This document shows, in pieces, positions 1 to 8,457 of a stretch of DNA of 64,000 nt (its first letter is position 1; every line of letters starts with the position of its first letter). Both the position numbers and the translations under genes were made by a program. Below the pieces are notes generated by a model that was not told where the DNA came from, did not search any database, and saw only the letters and a program-made list of their open reading frames with translations. Source of the stretch: Pedobacter sp. ISL-64 (GTDB taxonomy: Bacteria > Bacteroidota > Bacteroidia > Sphingobacteriales > Sphingobacteriaceae); assembly GCF_018613605.1 (NCBI RefSeq), contig NZ_JAGGPU010000005.1, positions 248,001-312,000 on the forward strand, given 5' to 3'.

Positions 1-2053
1 ACACATCCAATTTCTTAATAAAAGCCTCTTCTGAGAGCCTATAACCCACTTGGGCACTGTAAAAAGTTTTCCAGCGTTTATCATCGATAAATTTAGACGA
101 ACCATCATACCTTACACTGCCTTCGAAAAGATATTTACCATCATAATCATAAGTACCTTTGGCAAAGTACGAACCAATGGCATAATGGTTCCTGGCCTCA
201 TCGTTGGTAACAAAACCCGCAGTTCCGTTACTCAGACCAAGGTTCAACGAAGGGATGTCGTCGCTACCCAGGTTATAGGTGCGGGTATTGAACATGTTAT
301 ATTCATCCCTTTCATATGATCCGCCCGCAAGGACAGTTACATTATGGTGTTTCGCAAATGTATTTTCATAGGCAACCCTACCGATGAGGTTATAATATTT
401 ATCGTTAACCGTCTGCCTAAAATAATTGGCATTTCCGGTAGCATTACCAGCCGTACCTCTACTCGGTGTAGTTGAGATCAGGTAACGGTCATCATATGAA
501 TAGAACTGCACCGCTTTTGCCTGTACTTTATTATCCTGATACCACATGTTATATCCTGCAGTACCTGAAAAGGTAAGGTGTTTTACAGGTTTATAATTTA
601 TTGTAGAATTCAATAAAATCCTGGTATTATTTTCCAGATTATCACCACCATCCCTTAATGATCCCGGTGGACTGATGACGCCACCCCATTGGTAAGGCCT
701 GCCAGATTGCGTAAATGCAGGGATTCCGGGCTGAAAACCATTTCCAAGTGCGCTGTATGGACCTGTAGTATATAATGTTGGCTGTTGAATATTATTCTGT
801 TCAAGTGAGACATTGGTTTCCAACTGAACTTTTTCATTGAATCTGAAGCCATTGTTCAACCTAAGGTTATAACGTTGGTTTCCGTTATTTCCAAACTGGA
901 GCTGACTGCCGTCGTTAAGATAGCCCAGCGATGCCCGAAAGGTATTTTTTTCATTTCCTCCTGCCAGGCTCAAATTATGCTGAGTTGAAGTGGCTGCGCC
1001 CCAAAGAATTTCCGACATTCTGGTATCGGTAAAATTAAGTTCTCTTACATCACCAAAAGTAGGCACGGGCAGTCCGTTATAAAAAAGTCCGGGAGTGATA
1101 GCCGATCCATTATAACCGGGAATCTGCGAAGCCAAAATCACATTGCCGTTGTTCGCAATCGCAAAATTGGCCATTTGATACCACAAATCTGTTGCAGGTA
1201 TAACACCATAATTATCGTTAATTTTGGCCTCAATTAAACCTTTTGCCCACTGCTCCATATTTGCCATTTCAGGCTGAAGACCAATCAGTTTACGCGAAAC
1301 TGTCGGGCTATACTGTACAACGAACTGTCCGCTCTTGCCTTTTTTCGTCGTAATCAGCACAACACCGTAAGCTGCCCTTGCACCATATATTGATGCTGCC
1401 GCATCCTTTAAAATTGATACATTATCAATATCATCTGGATTAATTGAATTTAATGCATTGTTATTGTTCAATGCTACCCCATCGAGGATGATCAATGGAT
1501 CCTGATTATTAATAGATGTTGCTCCTCTGATCTGAAAATTCCAGTTTTCCCTTCCTGGCTGTGCAGAGGTTCTGGTTACCACAACCCCTGGAACCTGTCC
1601 CTGGATATTGGCAATTGGATTATTGGTAGGTCCACGATCCTGAAATGTTTTTGAGTTGATGGTAGAAATTGCACCGGTAACCGTTGCTTTTTTCTGAGTA
1701 CCATATGCTACTACCACAACGTCATCAAGCGCTGTATTGGAAATTAATTTGACTAACATCGGCCTGCCTGTTTCCGCCTTCAAAACTACATTTTTATAAC
1801 CAATGCTAGTAAACTGTATTGAAGCTCCTGCAGGTACATTAAAAGTGAAGCTACCATTACCATCGGCCGAAACGCCTATATTAGAGCTGACCACTTTAAC
1901 CGTAGCACCCGGAATAGGGTCGCCTGTTGCCGCATCCACAACTTTCCCTGTCACTACCTGCGTTTGTGCAAAAGCAGTGGTGCAACAAAAAAACAGCAGT
2001 AGAAATAAGTGCACTGCACTTACCTGCCATAATTTTTTGTAAAAAATATCCAT
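1..2053 (-). CDS. SusC/RagA-family TonB-dependent outer-membrane transporter, N-terminal part (3' end outside window)
   Basis: An open frame starting at 2053 stays open to the left edge and gives the first 684 residues. A signal peptide ends near residue 30 (AFAQ), followed by a carboxypeptidase-regulatory-like beta-sandwich (about 31-110) and a TonB plug domain whose end is marked by NPDDIDNVSILKDAAASIYG near residue 210. The rest is beta-barrel. SusC proteins form the outer-membrane barrel that imports oligosaccharides with a SusD lid; the SusD gene is expected just beyond the window. It lies 725 bp downstream of the FucP-type permease gene on the same strand, after a long leader, so it probably has its own promoter. 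Substrate cannot be read from the sequence; the nearby GH88/GH43/GH97 genes suggest a plant-type glycan. Confidence 0.93.
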   Translation of the reverse strand, partial: MDIFYKKLWQVSAVHLFLLLFFCCTTAFAQTQVVTGKVVDAATGDPIPGATVKVVSSNIGVSADGNGSFTFNVPAGASIQFTSIGYKNVVLKAETGRPMLVKLISNTALDDVVVVAYGTQKKATVTGAISTINSKTFQDRGPTNNPIANIQGQVPGVVVTRTSAQPGRENWNFQIRGATSINNQDPLIILDGVALNNNNALNSINPDDIDNVSILKDAAASIYGARAAYGVVLITTKKGKSGQFVVQYSPTVSRKLIGLQPEMANMEQWAKGLIEAKINDNYGVIPATDLWYQMANFAIANNGNVILASQIPGYNGSAITPGLFYNGLPVPTFGDVRELNFTDTRMSEILWGAATSTQHNLSLAGGNEKNTFRASLGYLNDGSQLQFGNNGNQRYNLRLNNGFRFNEKVQLETNVSLEQNNIQQPTLYTTGPYSALGNGFQPGIPAFTQSGRPYQWGGVISPPGSLRDGGDNLENNTRILLNSTINYKPVKHLTFSGTAGYNMWYQDNKVQAKAVQFYSYDDRYLISTTPSRGTAGNATGNANYFRQTVNDKYYNLIGRVAYENTFAKHHNVTVLAGGSYERDEYNMFNTRTYNLGSDDIPSLNLGLSNGTAGFVTNDEARNHYAIGSYFAKGTYDYDGKYLFEGSVRYDGSSKFIDDKRWKTFYSAQVGYRLSEEAFIKKLDV

Positions 2054-2778
2054 AATTTCTGTATTTAATATTTGGTATTTGCCCTCCAACAACCAGAGCA
2101 ACTTTATTATAGAGTTGGAAGGCTGGATTATCTTAAAGACACAGGGAAATGATCTGTATACTCAGTTTTTTGTTTTTTTTTAGAACATTTTTTATTAAAA
2201 TCTGTACGATTAAAAAGGCATAAAAATAAAACCGTATAAACCTTCAAATAGATTGACTAAATGTTCTGCTTTGCCATTCTGTTCATTGCATATTAAGCCC
2301 AATCCACTACATAGAAAGCAAAAGCATGTTAGCCATGCTGAAAATGAATCAAGCGTAAAAGTTTGGGAGCTAATATTAATTTGGAGCGCAGTGGCTTGCT
2401 ACGAACAATGGTAGTCCCTCCATACACTCCAGTCTTTTGGAAACTCGGTCTATACTGCTCATGAACCGCAAGCCAAAAGGATTTCGCTACTGTAGGGGCT
2501 ATTGATCTGGGGTTGTACAGAGAAGTCCGAAGGACCGAAAACCCGGAGTCTGGATGTTAAGAAGAAAATGAACTAAACCTTGAACCAATTTTCAGGCGGA
2601 AATCCCGCCAAAAACCACTGTCTTTGTTATTTAAACCTGACTGGAACGAACACGAAGCGCAGCGGAGTAAAGTGGAAGGCGGGACTACAGTAGCCAAGTA
2701 CTACTGGCACTGTTTTCCTATTCCCAATCCAAAAATACCTTCATCCCCCAACTTTTTTGCTTGATCCCTGAAAATTAT
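2054..2778. other. Gap with SusC leader and an unexplained structured segment
   Basis: No convincing gene. The part next to the SusC start carries an imperfect inverted repeat (CCTCCAAC at 2083-2090 with GTTGGAAGG at 2114-2122) and a T-rich run near 2160-2190. From about 2380 to 2700 the composition is richer in GC and contains inverted repeats: GGCTTGC 2393-2399 with GCAAGCC 2468-2474, and GCTACTGTAG 2486-2495 with CTACAGTAGC 2685-2694. A frame on the minus strand is open for about 75 codons over part of this segment but has no recognisable product. It could be a decayed mobile element or a structured RNA. Confidence 0.5.
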
Positions 2779-4011
2779 TTATCTGATTACTTTAAAAAAT
2801 TTAGCTGCAAAAAGAAAGATCACTACATAACAGATGATGGGCAGATAATATGCATGAGCAACATCTACATTGGCTATCTTACCCATAAAATAAGGCATTA
2901 CAGCTCCGCCAACTACACCCATTGAAATAAATGAGGAAGCCTGCTGTGTATGTGAACCGAGATTTTTCAGTCCGAGGCTGAAGATCGTAGGAAACATAAT
3001 ACTAAAGAAAAAATTGATGCTCAACAGGGCGCAGTAGGATGTCCAGCCCCAGCTTTGGGCTACAATAATACAGGCAATGATACTGCAAATAGCGAATGCT
3101 GCGAGGATCTTATTTGGCGCTATAAATTTCATCAGGTAAGTTCCAACGAATCTACCAAGCGCCATCATTACCATAAACAAAACCATAAAGTTTCCTGCCT
3201 TCTCATCAGAAAAGCCCATTTTCTCATGCCCATAGTTTATAAAATAACTCCAGGTGCCCGCCTGTGCCGCTACATTAAAAAATTGAGCAGCTACTGCCCA
3301 AACAAAATGCCTGTGCTGAAAAAGCCTTTTTCCCGGCGCGATGTCAATGTTCTGTGCAGCTATTGGTGCATCGGAAATACTGTGCGGATCGATCAGGTCT
3401 GGAATGCGGATAAAGAAAAAAGCCACCGCCACGATCAGGATAAATCCTCCCAGCCCTGCATAAAGCAATTTTACTGAATCTAGCGAGTTTTCATGCCCAC
3501 CAGAAGTTGCCCTGAGCAAAAAGAATGTTCCTATCGCCGGACCGATTATCGCCCCTATCGCATTGAAAGATTGCGAAAAGTTTACCCTTCTATCACTGGT
3601 GCGTTGATCGCCAAGTGAGGCCGCAAAAGGATGCGCAACAGTTTCCAGCGTTGCCATGCCGCAGCCGAGAATAAAAAGTGCTATCCTGAAAAAACCAAAA
3701 CTTTCTGCGTTTGCGGCAGGGACAAAAAGAAAAGTCCCAGTAGCAAAAAGTCCAAGCCCTAATATTACGCCTGCCTTGTAGCCAAAACGTTTCAGAAATA
3801 TCCCGGCTGGAATACTCATGATAAAATAAGCCCCAAAGACCGAAAACTGAATCAGACCAGACTGTGCTTTTGATACATTGAGTACATTCTGAAAATGTTT
3901 ATTGAGTACATCACTCATGGAGTGCGCTACCCCCCATAGCATAAACAGGGAAGTAACCAGAATAAAGGTGAAAAGGAATCTTTTTTCGGTAAAAGCAGGT
4001 TTATTGTTCAT
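2779..4011 (-). CDS. FucP-type MFS sugar permease
   Basis: A 410-residue, 12-helix major facilitator protein of the fucose:H+ symporter (FucP/GluP) type. The N-terminus has the family pattern FMLWGVAHSMSDVLNKHFQNV, corresponding to the FucP-type start of helix 1. It most likely carries a monosaccharide across the inner membrane after periplasmic hydrolysis. The frame could extend to an ATG at 4068, but that would overlap the GH97 gene by 29 bases and add a non-membrane tail, so the ATG at 4011, 28 bases after the GH97 stop, is preferred. It closes the ROK-GH88-GH43-GH97 gene series. The sugar is not determined; FucP homologues take fucose, glucose, galactose or xylose. Confidence 0.88.
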   Translation of the reverse strand: MNNKPAFTEKRFLFTFILVTSLFMLWGVAHSMSDVLNKHFQNVLNVSKAQSGLIQFSVFGAYFIMSIPAGIFLKRFGYKAGVILGLGLFATGTFLFVPAANAESFGFFRIALFILGCGMATLETVAHPFAASLGDQRTSDRRVNFSQSFNAIGAIIGPAIGTFFLLRATSGGHENSLDSVKLLYAGLGGFILIVAVAFFFIRIPDLIDPHSISDAPIAAQNIDIAPGKRLFQHRHFVWAVAAQFFNVAAQAGTWSYFINYGHEKMGFSDEKAGNFMVLFMVMMALGRFVGTYLMKFIAPNKILAAFAICSIIACIIVAQSWGWTSYCALLSINFFFSIMFPTIFSLGLKNLGSHTQQASSFISMGVVGGAVMPYFMGKIANVDVAHAYYLPIICYVVIFLFAAKFFKVIR

Positions 4012-4039
4012 TTTTATGTTATTGTAATCCTTTACATAA

Positions 4040-5938
4040 TTATTTTTTATGGAGCCATATTGCAGCACCTCCTGAAGGCTGGAGATACAGTTTCAGGGTC
4101 GATTTTGAATCAACCGCTATGTCTTTTATCCCTACCTTGGTGGCAGTATTAACCTTGTTGTCGTCATTATAAATCCTGGCAACAAATTTTTGCCCTTTGG
4201 GAAGAAAATCAAGCTTCAATTCTACTTTACGGGCCTCATTATTGGTAATGCTACCTAAAAACCATTCCTCGCCACTGCGCCTGGCTGTTGTGACGTACTC
4301 ACCAGGACTTCCCGACAAAACCTTTGTTTCATCCCAGGTAACAGGAATCTTGTCCCAGAATTCGAGTTCGGGTTCTCCTTTATAAAAAGCAGGTTTATCA
4401 TACCAATATAGGGTCTGAATGGGACTAAAATAAATTGCCGCAAGCGCAAGTTGGTGGGCATGGGAAGTTTTTATCCTTGGATCGAAATAACAGATGGTAT
4501 AATCTGCTGCGCCAGCGAGATACCTGGTAAAGGGCATTACCGTATTACTGGTGGCATCGGGCATTTCTTCATTTCCCCTTATTCCCTCCGAGGTCATCAG
4601 ATTGGGCCAGGTGCGTTGCTCGCCAGTTGGGCGCCAATCATCGTGAATGTTCACCATTATCTGGTTGTGTGCAGCCTGTTGTATAGCTTTTTCTACCCAT
4701 GTTGTCCAACGGTGTGATCCTGATTGTACAAAACCAAACTTAACGCCGGCAATACCCCATTTTTTATAGATTGAAAAAAGGCTATCGCTCTGCATCAACA
4801 GCGCCTGTTGGTTTACATATAACCATACCCCTATTCCCTTTTCTTTTCCATACCTGATGATCTGAGGTAGATCGAAATCTGAAATTGCAACTTTTGATGC
4901 ATCAGAACTGAAACTAAATGCAGGACCATACCATTTCCAGTCGAAGAGGATATATTGCAGGTTTCTTTTTGCAGCAAAATCGATATTCTCCAGTGCATCT
5001 TTTGTAATTTGCGACATCACCCGCATAATCTTTCCGGGTTTTACCCAGCTTTGATCTTTTATCTTTGATGGTTCATTCAGGTTTAGAATTAGGTCTGTTC
5101 CCTCGGCAATCCCTGTGGCAGTTTCGGCAACCATTACCGCTCTCCAGGGGCTTGTTACGGGAGAAATCAGATCTACAGGGGTGAACATAGAGGTGACTAC
5201 TGTATTTTTTTCTTTTAGCTTAAATTTCGTTCTTGAATAATCCACCATCTGTGCCTCTAAGAGAGATACAAACAGACCATTTTTCAGTTCAAGAGTCAGT
5301 GGCCGCTCAGCCTCACCATCCCAGTTCTCTAATGCAACCTTATGATATGGTGCCTGTGCCCAGTTTGCTTTCCAGGCCAATGCGCCTTCTTCAAACTTAA
5401 ATTCTGTATTTTCCGACATGATCCGGTAGTAGGTTCCCTTAACATTTTCCGGAAAGAAAAAGCGGAATGCAATACCCTGGTTATAGGCCCGGAATTCGAT
5501 ATTCATCTCATATATTGGATTATCATCCTTCACGGTTTTAATCACCAGACTGTTGTAATGATCACGGATAAACCTCCTTTCTCCATAAACAGGAGTCCAG
5601 GTTGTATCTTTTTGCGCGCGTATTGAATTCTTTATCTCGAGGTTCTCAAACCAATTTTGATGCGTATCTACCTTTAATGCCATTGCACTTTCTGAAAGGT
5701 GGTTATCAAGCTCCAAATCAAGTTTTGACTCCAGAATAACGTTTTTTCCTTTATAAGATAATTGATAAAAAAATGCCTTTTTGTGATCTGCAGACTCTTT
5801 TTGAAAAAAACGGACCACAAGCGATTTATCTGGGGAATAAAGCATTTGTTCAGAAATCACGGTGGTTGTTTGGGCCGATGCCCCAAAAAATGTAAGAAGG
5901 GAAAGTAGTATCAGAAAAGTGTGCTGGTAAAATTTCAT
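4040..5938 (-). CDS. Glycoside hydrolase family 97 (SusB-like, probably inverting alpha-glucosidase type)
   Basis: A 632-residue secreted enzyme with a signal peptide ending at about residue 22 (ASAQ). The order is the GH97 N-terminal beta-super-sandwich (about 25-280), a TIM barrel (about 290-560) and a small C-terminal beta domain. GH97 contains inverting alpha-glucosidases (SusB) and retaining alpha-galactosidases; the retaining type uses an Asp nucleophile in a GxKxDF motif. Here the motif near residue 400 reads GVKFGFVQSG, with Gly at the nucleophile position, as in inverting SusB. A conserved Glu is seen in MTSEGIRGNEE near residue 450. The gene sits between a small ORF and the sugar permease and likely acts in the periplasm on oligosaccharides delivered by a SusC/D system. 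Confidence 0.9.
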   Translation of the reverse strand: MKFYQHTFLILLSLLTFFGASAQTTTVISEQMLYSPDKSLVVRFFQKESADHKKAFFYQLSYKGKNVILESKLDLELDNHLSESAMALKVDTHQNWFENLEIKNSIRAQKDTTWTPVYGERRFIRDHYNSLVIKTVKDDNPIYEMNIEFRAYNQGIAFRFFFPENVKGTYYRIMSENTEFKFEEGALAWKANWAQAPYHKVALENWDGEAERPLTLELKNGLFVSLLEAQMVDYSRTKFKLKEKNTVVTSMFTPVDLISPVTSPWRAVMVAETATGIAEGTDLILNLNEPSKIKDQSWVKPGKIMRVMSQITKDALENIDFAAKRNLQYILFDWKWYGPAFSFSSDASKVAISDFDLPQIIRYGKEKGIGVWLYVNQQALLMQSDSLFSIYKKWGIAGVKFGFVQSGSHRWTTWVEKAIQQAAHNQIMVNIHDDWRPTGEQRTWPNLMTSEGIRGNEEMPDATSNTVMPFTRYLAGAADYTICYFDPRIKTSHAHQLALAAIYFSPIQTLYWYDKPAFYKGEPELEFWDKIPVTWDETKVLSGSPGEYVTTARRSGEEWFLGSITNNEARKVELKLDFLPKGQKFVARIYNDDNKVNTATKVGIKDIAVDSKSTLKLYLQPSGGAAIWLHKK

Positions 5939-6051
5939 AAAAATATATAGGCGTATTGATGGTTGTTTTTAAAAAGTATGTGCGGCTATCAACAAATTAT
6001 CCTGCTGAACGGGTAAATTGTAGGGAAAATTTCATTACCGGCAAAGTCATA

Positions 6052-6234
6052 TCAAGCCTTATTCTCTCCCTTGTTATCCTTTGGCTCCAGAGGATATTCA
6101 GCTTCTCCACCTCTAAAAATTCTTGTCGCTATGCGGTCCCAATGCTTTCTGATATCTTCATCTGAAACTATCTGCCGCTTAAAGTTGAAAGGCAGATCCT
6201 CATTATCTATTTTTTCTGGCAGATCGTTTTTCAT
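6052..6234 (-). CDS. Small charged hypothetical protein (60 aa)
   Basis: A 60-codon frame starting with ATG, 113 bases upstream of the GH97 gene and on the same strand. The product is rich in charged residues, has no signal peptide or membrane segment, and has a plausible helical centre (VSDEDIRKHWDRIATRIF). Codon use resembles neighbouring genes and no gene overlaps it on either strand, which favours a real gene. I do not recognise a family and assign no function. Confidence 0.5.
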   Translation of the reverse strand: MKNDLPEKIDNEDLPFNFKRQIVSDEDIRKHWDRIATRIFRGGEAEYPLEPKDNKGENKA

Positions 6235-6349
6235 ACTGGTATGACACAGGGTAGCGTTTTTAATACTCTATTAATCGATAAAAAGAATAATTTGAAAAAA
6301 TGCCCAATACAAAGAGGTCGTATTATAAAGGCGTTTCACCTCAGATGCT

Positions 6350-6436
6350 GTCATGTTGTCCAAAGGACTCCTACGGAGAGCCTGTCGAAACACCTTAAAG
6401 GTATTTAAATGAGTCCTTCGACAGGCTCAGGATGAC
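6350..6436. repeat. Dispersed palindrome, variant with inner hairpin
   Basis: Left arm begins GTCATGTTGTCCAAAGGACT and right arm is the reverse complement of the family core (GAGTCCTTCGACAGGCTCAG, then GATGAC). The left arm carries an inserted mini-hairpin CTCCTACGGAG, also present at 13.5 and 10.9 kb. A partial outer arm (AGAGGTCGTATTATAAAG) lies at about 6313-6330. It fills most of the 324-base gap between the small ORF and the GH43 gene, where no other feature was seen. Confidence 0.8.
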
Positions 6437-6558
6437 AAATCTATCTTTATGTACACCCTCTCTCATTACTTAATACAATTCCCTTCAGATACGATCAGTT
6501 CTTGACCGATTTAAGTTGCTCCTAATTACGTCAGAGGGATATTTCTTGTGTGCAGATT

Positions 6559-8187
6559 CTATCTGGTTATCCTAAAATAATCGAAATCAGCATATCCGCC
6601 GGTACGTACGTCGCTCCCGCTTGTACAGAAAATTCCGATTTTTGCGCCTATCCACTTATCAGGCTGCGCTTTAAATGTTTCCCCTATTTTGTGGTACAGC
6701 TCGCCATCTTCACTGTATGAAAAAGTTACCTGTCCTTCCTGAGCAACCTCTGCCCGAAGATAAACGGCTCCAGACTTCAAGGGCCTTTGAGCCAATATCT
6801 GCTCAATTCCATTATTGGGAGCGTTTTTACAGATTACCTGTGCGATCTGAAATCCTTTTTCATTTTTAGATACAGAGAGATAGGAATAGTCATTTCCCAT
6901 AATGAGCAATCCCGTCTTTTTCTCTTGCCAGGTATCCCATTCTATAATATAGTTCAGCTTGGTAGTGGCAGTAAAAGTAGGTGCAGGAAACTTCTGAAGA
7001 AGCAGGTTCGGCACATTCCACAAGCCTTTATTAATTTGCGGATTGGGAAAGGCAAAAAGCCTTAAGTACCCGCTTTTAGGGATCATTGCCGACCATTGTA
7101 TTTTTTTATTGGCATGCCACTGCCATTGCAGGCCTGGTTCAATGCCGTTAAATTCATCACTTTCTGATGGTGCGGAGATTGCATGAGTTCCTGAAACCGA
7201 TGGTTTAGTGTAGACAGAAACCGGTTCTCCTATCCCGTCGCCATCCCCATCTGAGCCGATAACCGGCCAGTCGTTCTTCCAGTTTACAGGCTGAAGGTGA
7301 ACTACACGGCCATAAAGTCCCTTGTCCTGAAAATGAAGGAACCAGTATTCATCCTTTGGCGTACGGACCAAAGCCCCCTGATGGGGACCGTTGATAGCCG
7401 TTTTTCCCTGTTCCATAACCTTACGTTCCTCATATGGACCATATATGTTTTTTGAGCGCATTACAAGCTGCCAGCCAGCTGCCACTCCTCCGGCAGGTGC
7501 AAAAAGGTAATAATAGCCATTGCGTTTATAAAACTTAGGCCCTTCTACTGTATGGTTTTTGCCATGTCCATCAAAAACGTGCATTCCCTCATCTTCTACC
7601 CGAGTGCCATCACTGTTCATCTTGAAAACGGTTAATAGGCTATTTACACCGGCTCGGCTTGCTGCCCATGCTACAGCCAGATAAGTCTGTCCATCGTCAT
7701 CAAAGAATACACTTGGATCGATAATCCCCTTGCCTTTAAGGATGAGTACAGGTTTTTCCCACTTTCCAAGGGGATTTTTGGCCCTGACCATAAAAATCCC
7801 ATAATCGGGATCCGGATAATAGATCCTGAACTCTCCCTTATGGTAATTTATACTAGGCGCCCAAACGCCCTTTCCGTGCTGAGGAATATCATAAACGTCT
7901 ACTGGTTCCTGGAGTTTGAGTGCATGGTTAACCAATGTCCAGTTTACCAGGTCCCTGGAATGCAAAATAGGAAGTCCTGGAATACAATTGAAGCTTGATG
8001 CGGTCATATAATAATCCTCTCCGGCCCTGATCGCGTCGGGATCGGAATAATCCGCATGTATAACCGGATTTTTATATGTCCCGTTTCCCAGGTCGGCAGT
8101 CCATACTTTTGATAGATTATCCTGACCATAAGCCAGATGAGCACCTAAGATTAAAAGTATGATTAAAGAATATTGTAGTATTTTCAT
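6559..8187 (-). CDS. Glycoside hydrolase family 43 with C-terminal concanavalin-like domain
   Basis: A 542-residue secreted protein with a signal peptide ending near residue 21 (AYGQ). The five-bladed propeller (about 38-330) shows the three GH43 acidic residues: the Asp of ADYSDPD (about 49), the Asp of IIDPSVFF (about 157) and the Glu of VEGPKFY (about 213). A second beta-sandwich domain of the beta-xylosidase C-terminal type follows (about 345-540). Members are mostly exo-acting beta-xylosidases or alpha-L-arabinofuranosidases. With the adjacent GH88 enzyme this suggests a xylan-like or pectin side-chain substrate, but subfamily assignment needs alignment. It lies between GH88 (270-base gap holding a weak hairpin at 8305-8327) and GH97. 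Confidence 0.9.
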   Translation of the reverse strand: MKILQYSLIILLILGAHLAYGQDNLSKVWTADLGNGTYKNPVIHADYSDPDAIRAGEDYYMTASSFNCIPGLPILHSRDLVNWTLVNHALKLQEPVDVYDIPQHGKGVWAPSINYHKGEFRIYYPDPDYGIFMVRAKNPLGKWEKPVLILKGKGIIDPSVFFDDDGQTYLAVAWAASRAGVNSLLTVFKMNSDGTRVEDEGMHVFDGHGKNHTVEGPKFYKRNGYYYLFAPAGGVAAGWQLVMRSKNIYGPYEERKVMEQGKTAINGPHQGALVRTPKDEYWFLHFQDKGLYGRVVHLQPVNWKNDWPVIGSDGDGDGIGEPVSVYTKPSVSGTHAISAPSESDEFNGIEPGLQWQWHANKKIQWSAMIPKSGYLRLFAFPNPQINKGLWNVPNLLLQKFPAPTFTATTKLNYIIEWDTWQEKKTGLLIMGNDYSYLSVSKNEKGFQIAQVICKNAPNNGIEQILAQRPLKSGAVYLRAEVAQEGQVTFSYSEDGELYHKIGETFKAQPDKWIGAKIGIFCTSGSDVRTGGYADFDYFRITR

Positions 8188-8457
8188 TTTACATCATTAT
8201 TTTCTTTAGGGAGTGATTCACCGTTTCCGGTTATTGTAATGCTGAAACCTGATCGGGGGTCCTAAACTCATTATGCGGCATCATTTTTATTAAAATATTG
8301 TGAGCGAGACTGTTGAATTAAGTCTCGGTTTTCCGGCTGCAGCAGGCATATGGGTCTACTAAAACTAAATATGAAAAATGGCTGCCAGAAATTAAATCAG
8401 ACGTCCCGCCCAGCAATATTCCGCAAAGAGAGCTACATGTTTATTATTATAAAGGGC

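Noticed and set aside
3055..3477. 140-codon plus-strand frame
   Set aside because: Lies wholly opposite the FucP-type permease gene, in an antisense frame with atypical composition.
8305..8327. Hairpin CGAGACT/AGTCTCG as terminator after GH88
   Set aside because: Stem is only 7 bp and no T run follows on the minus strand.
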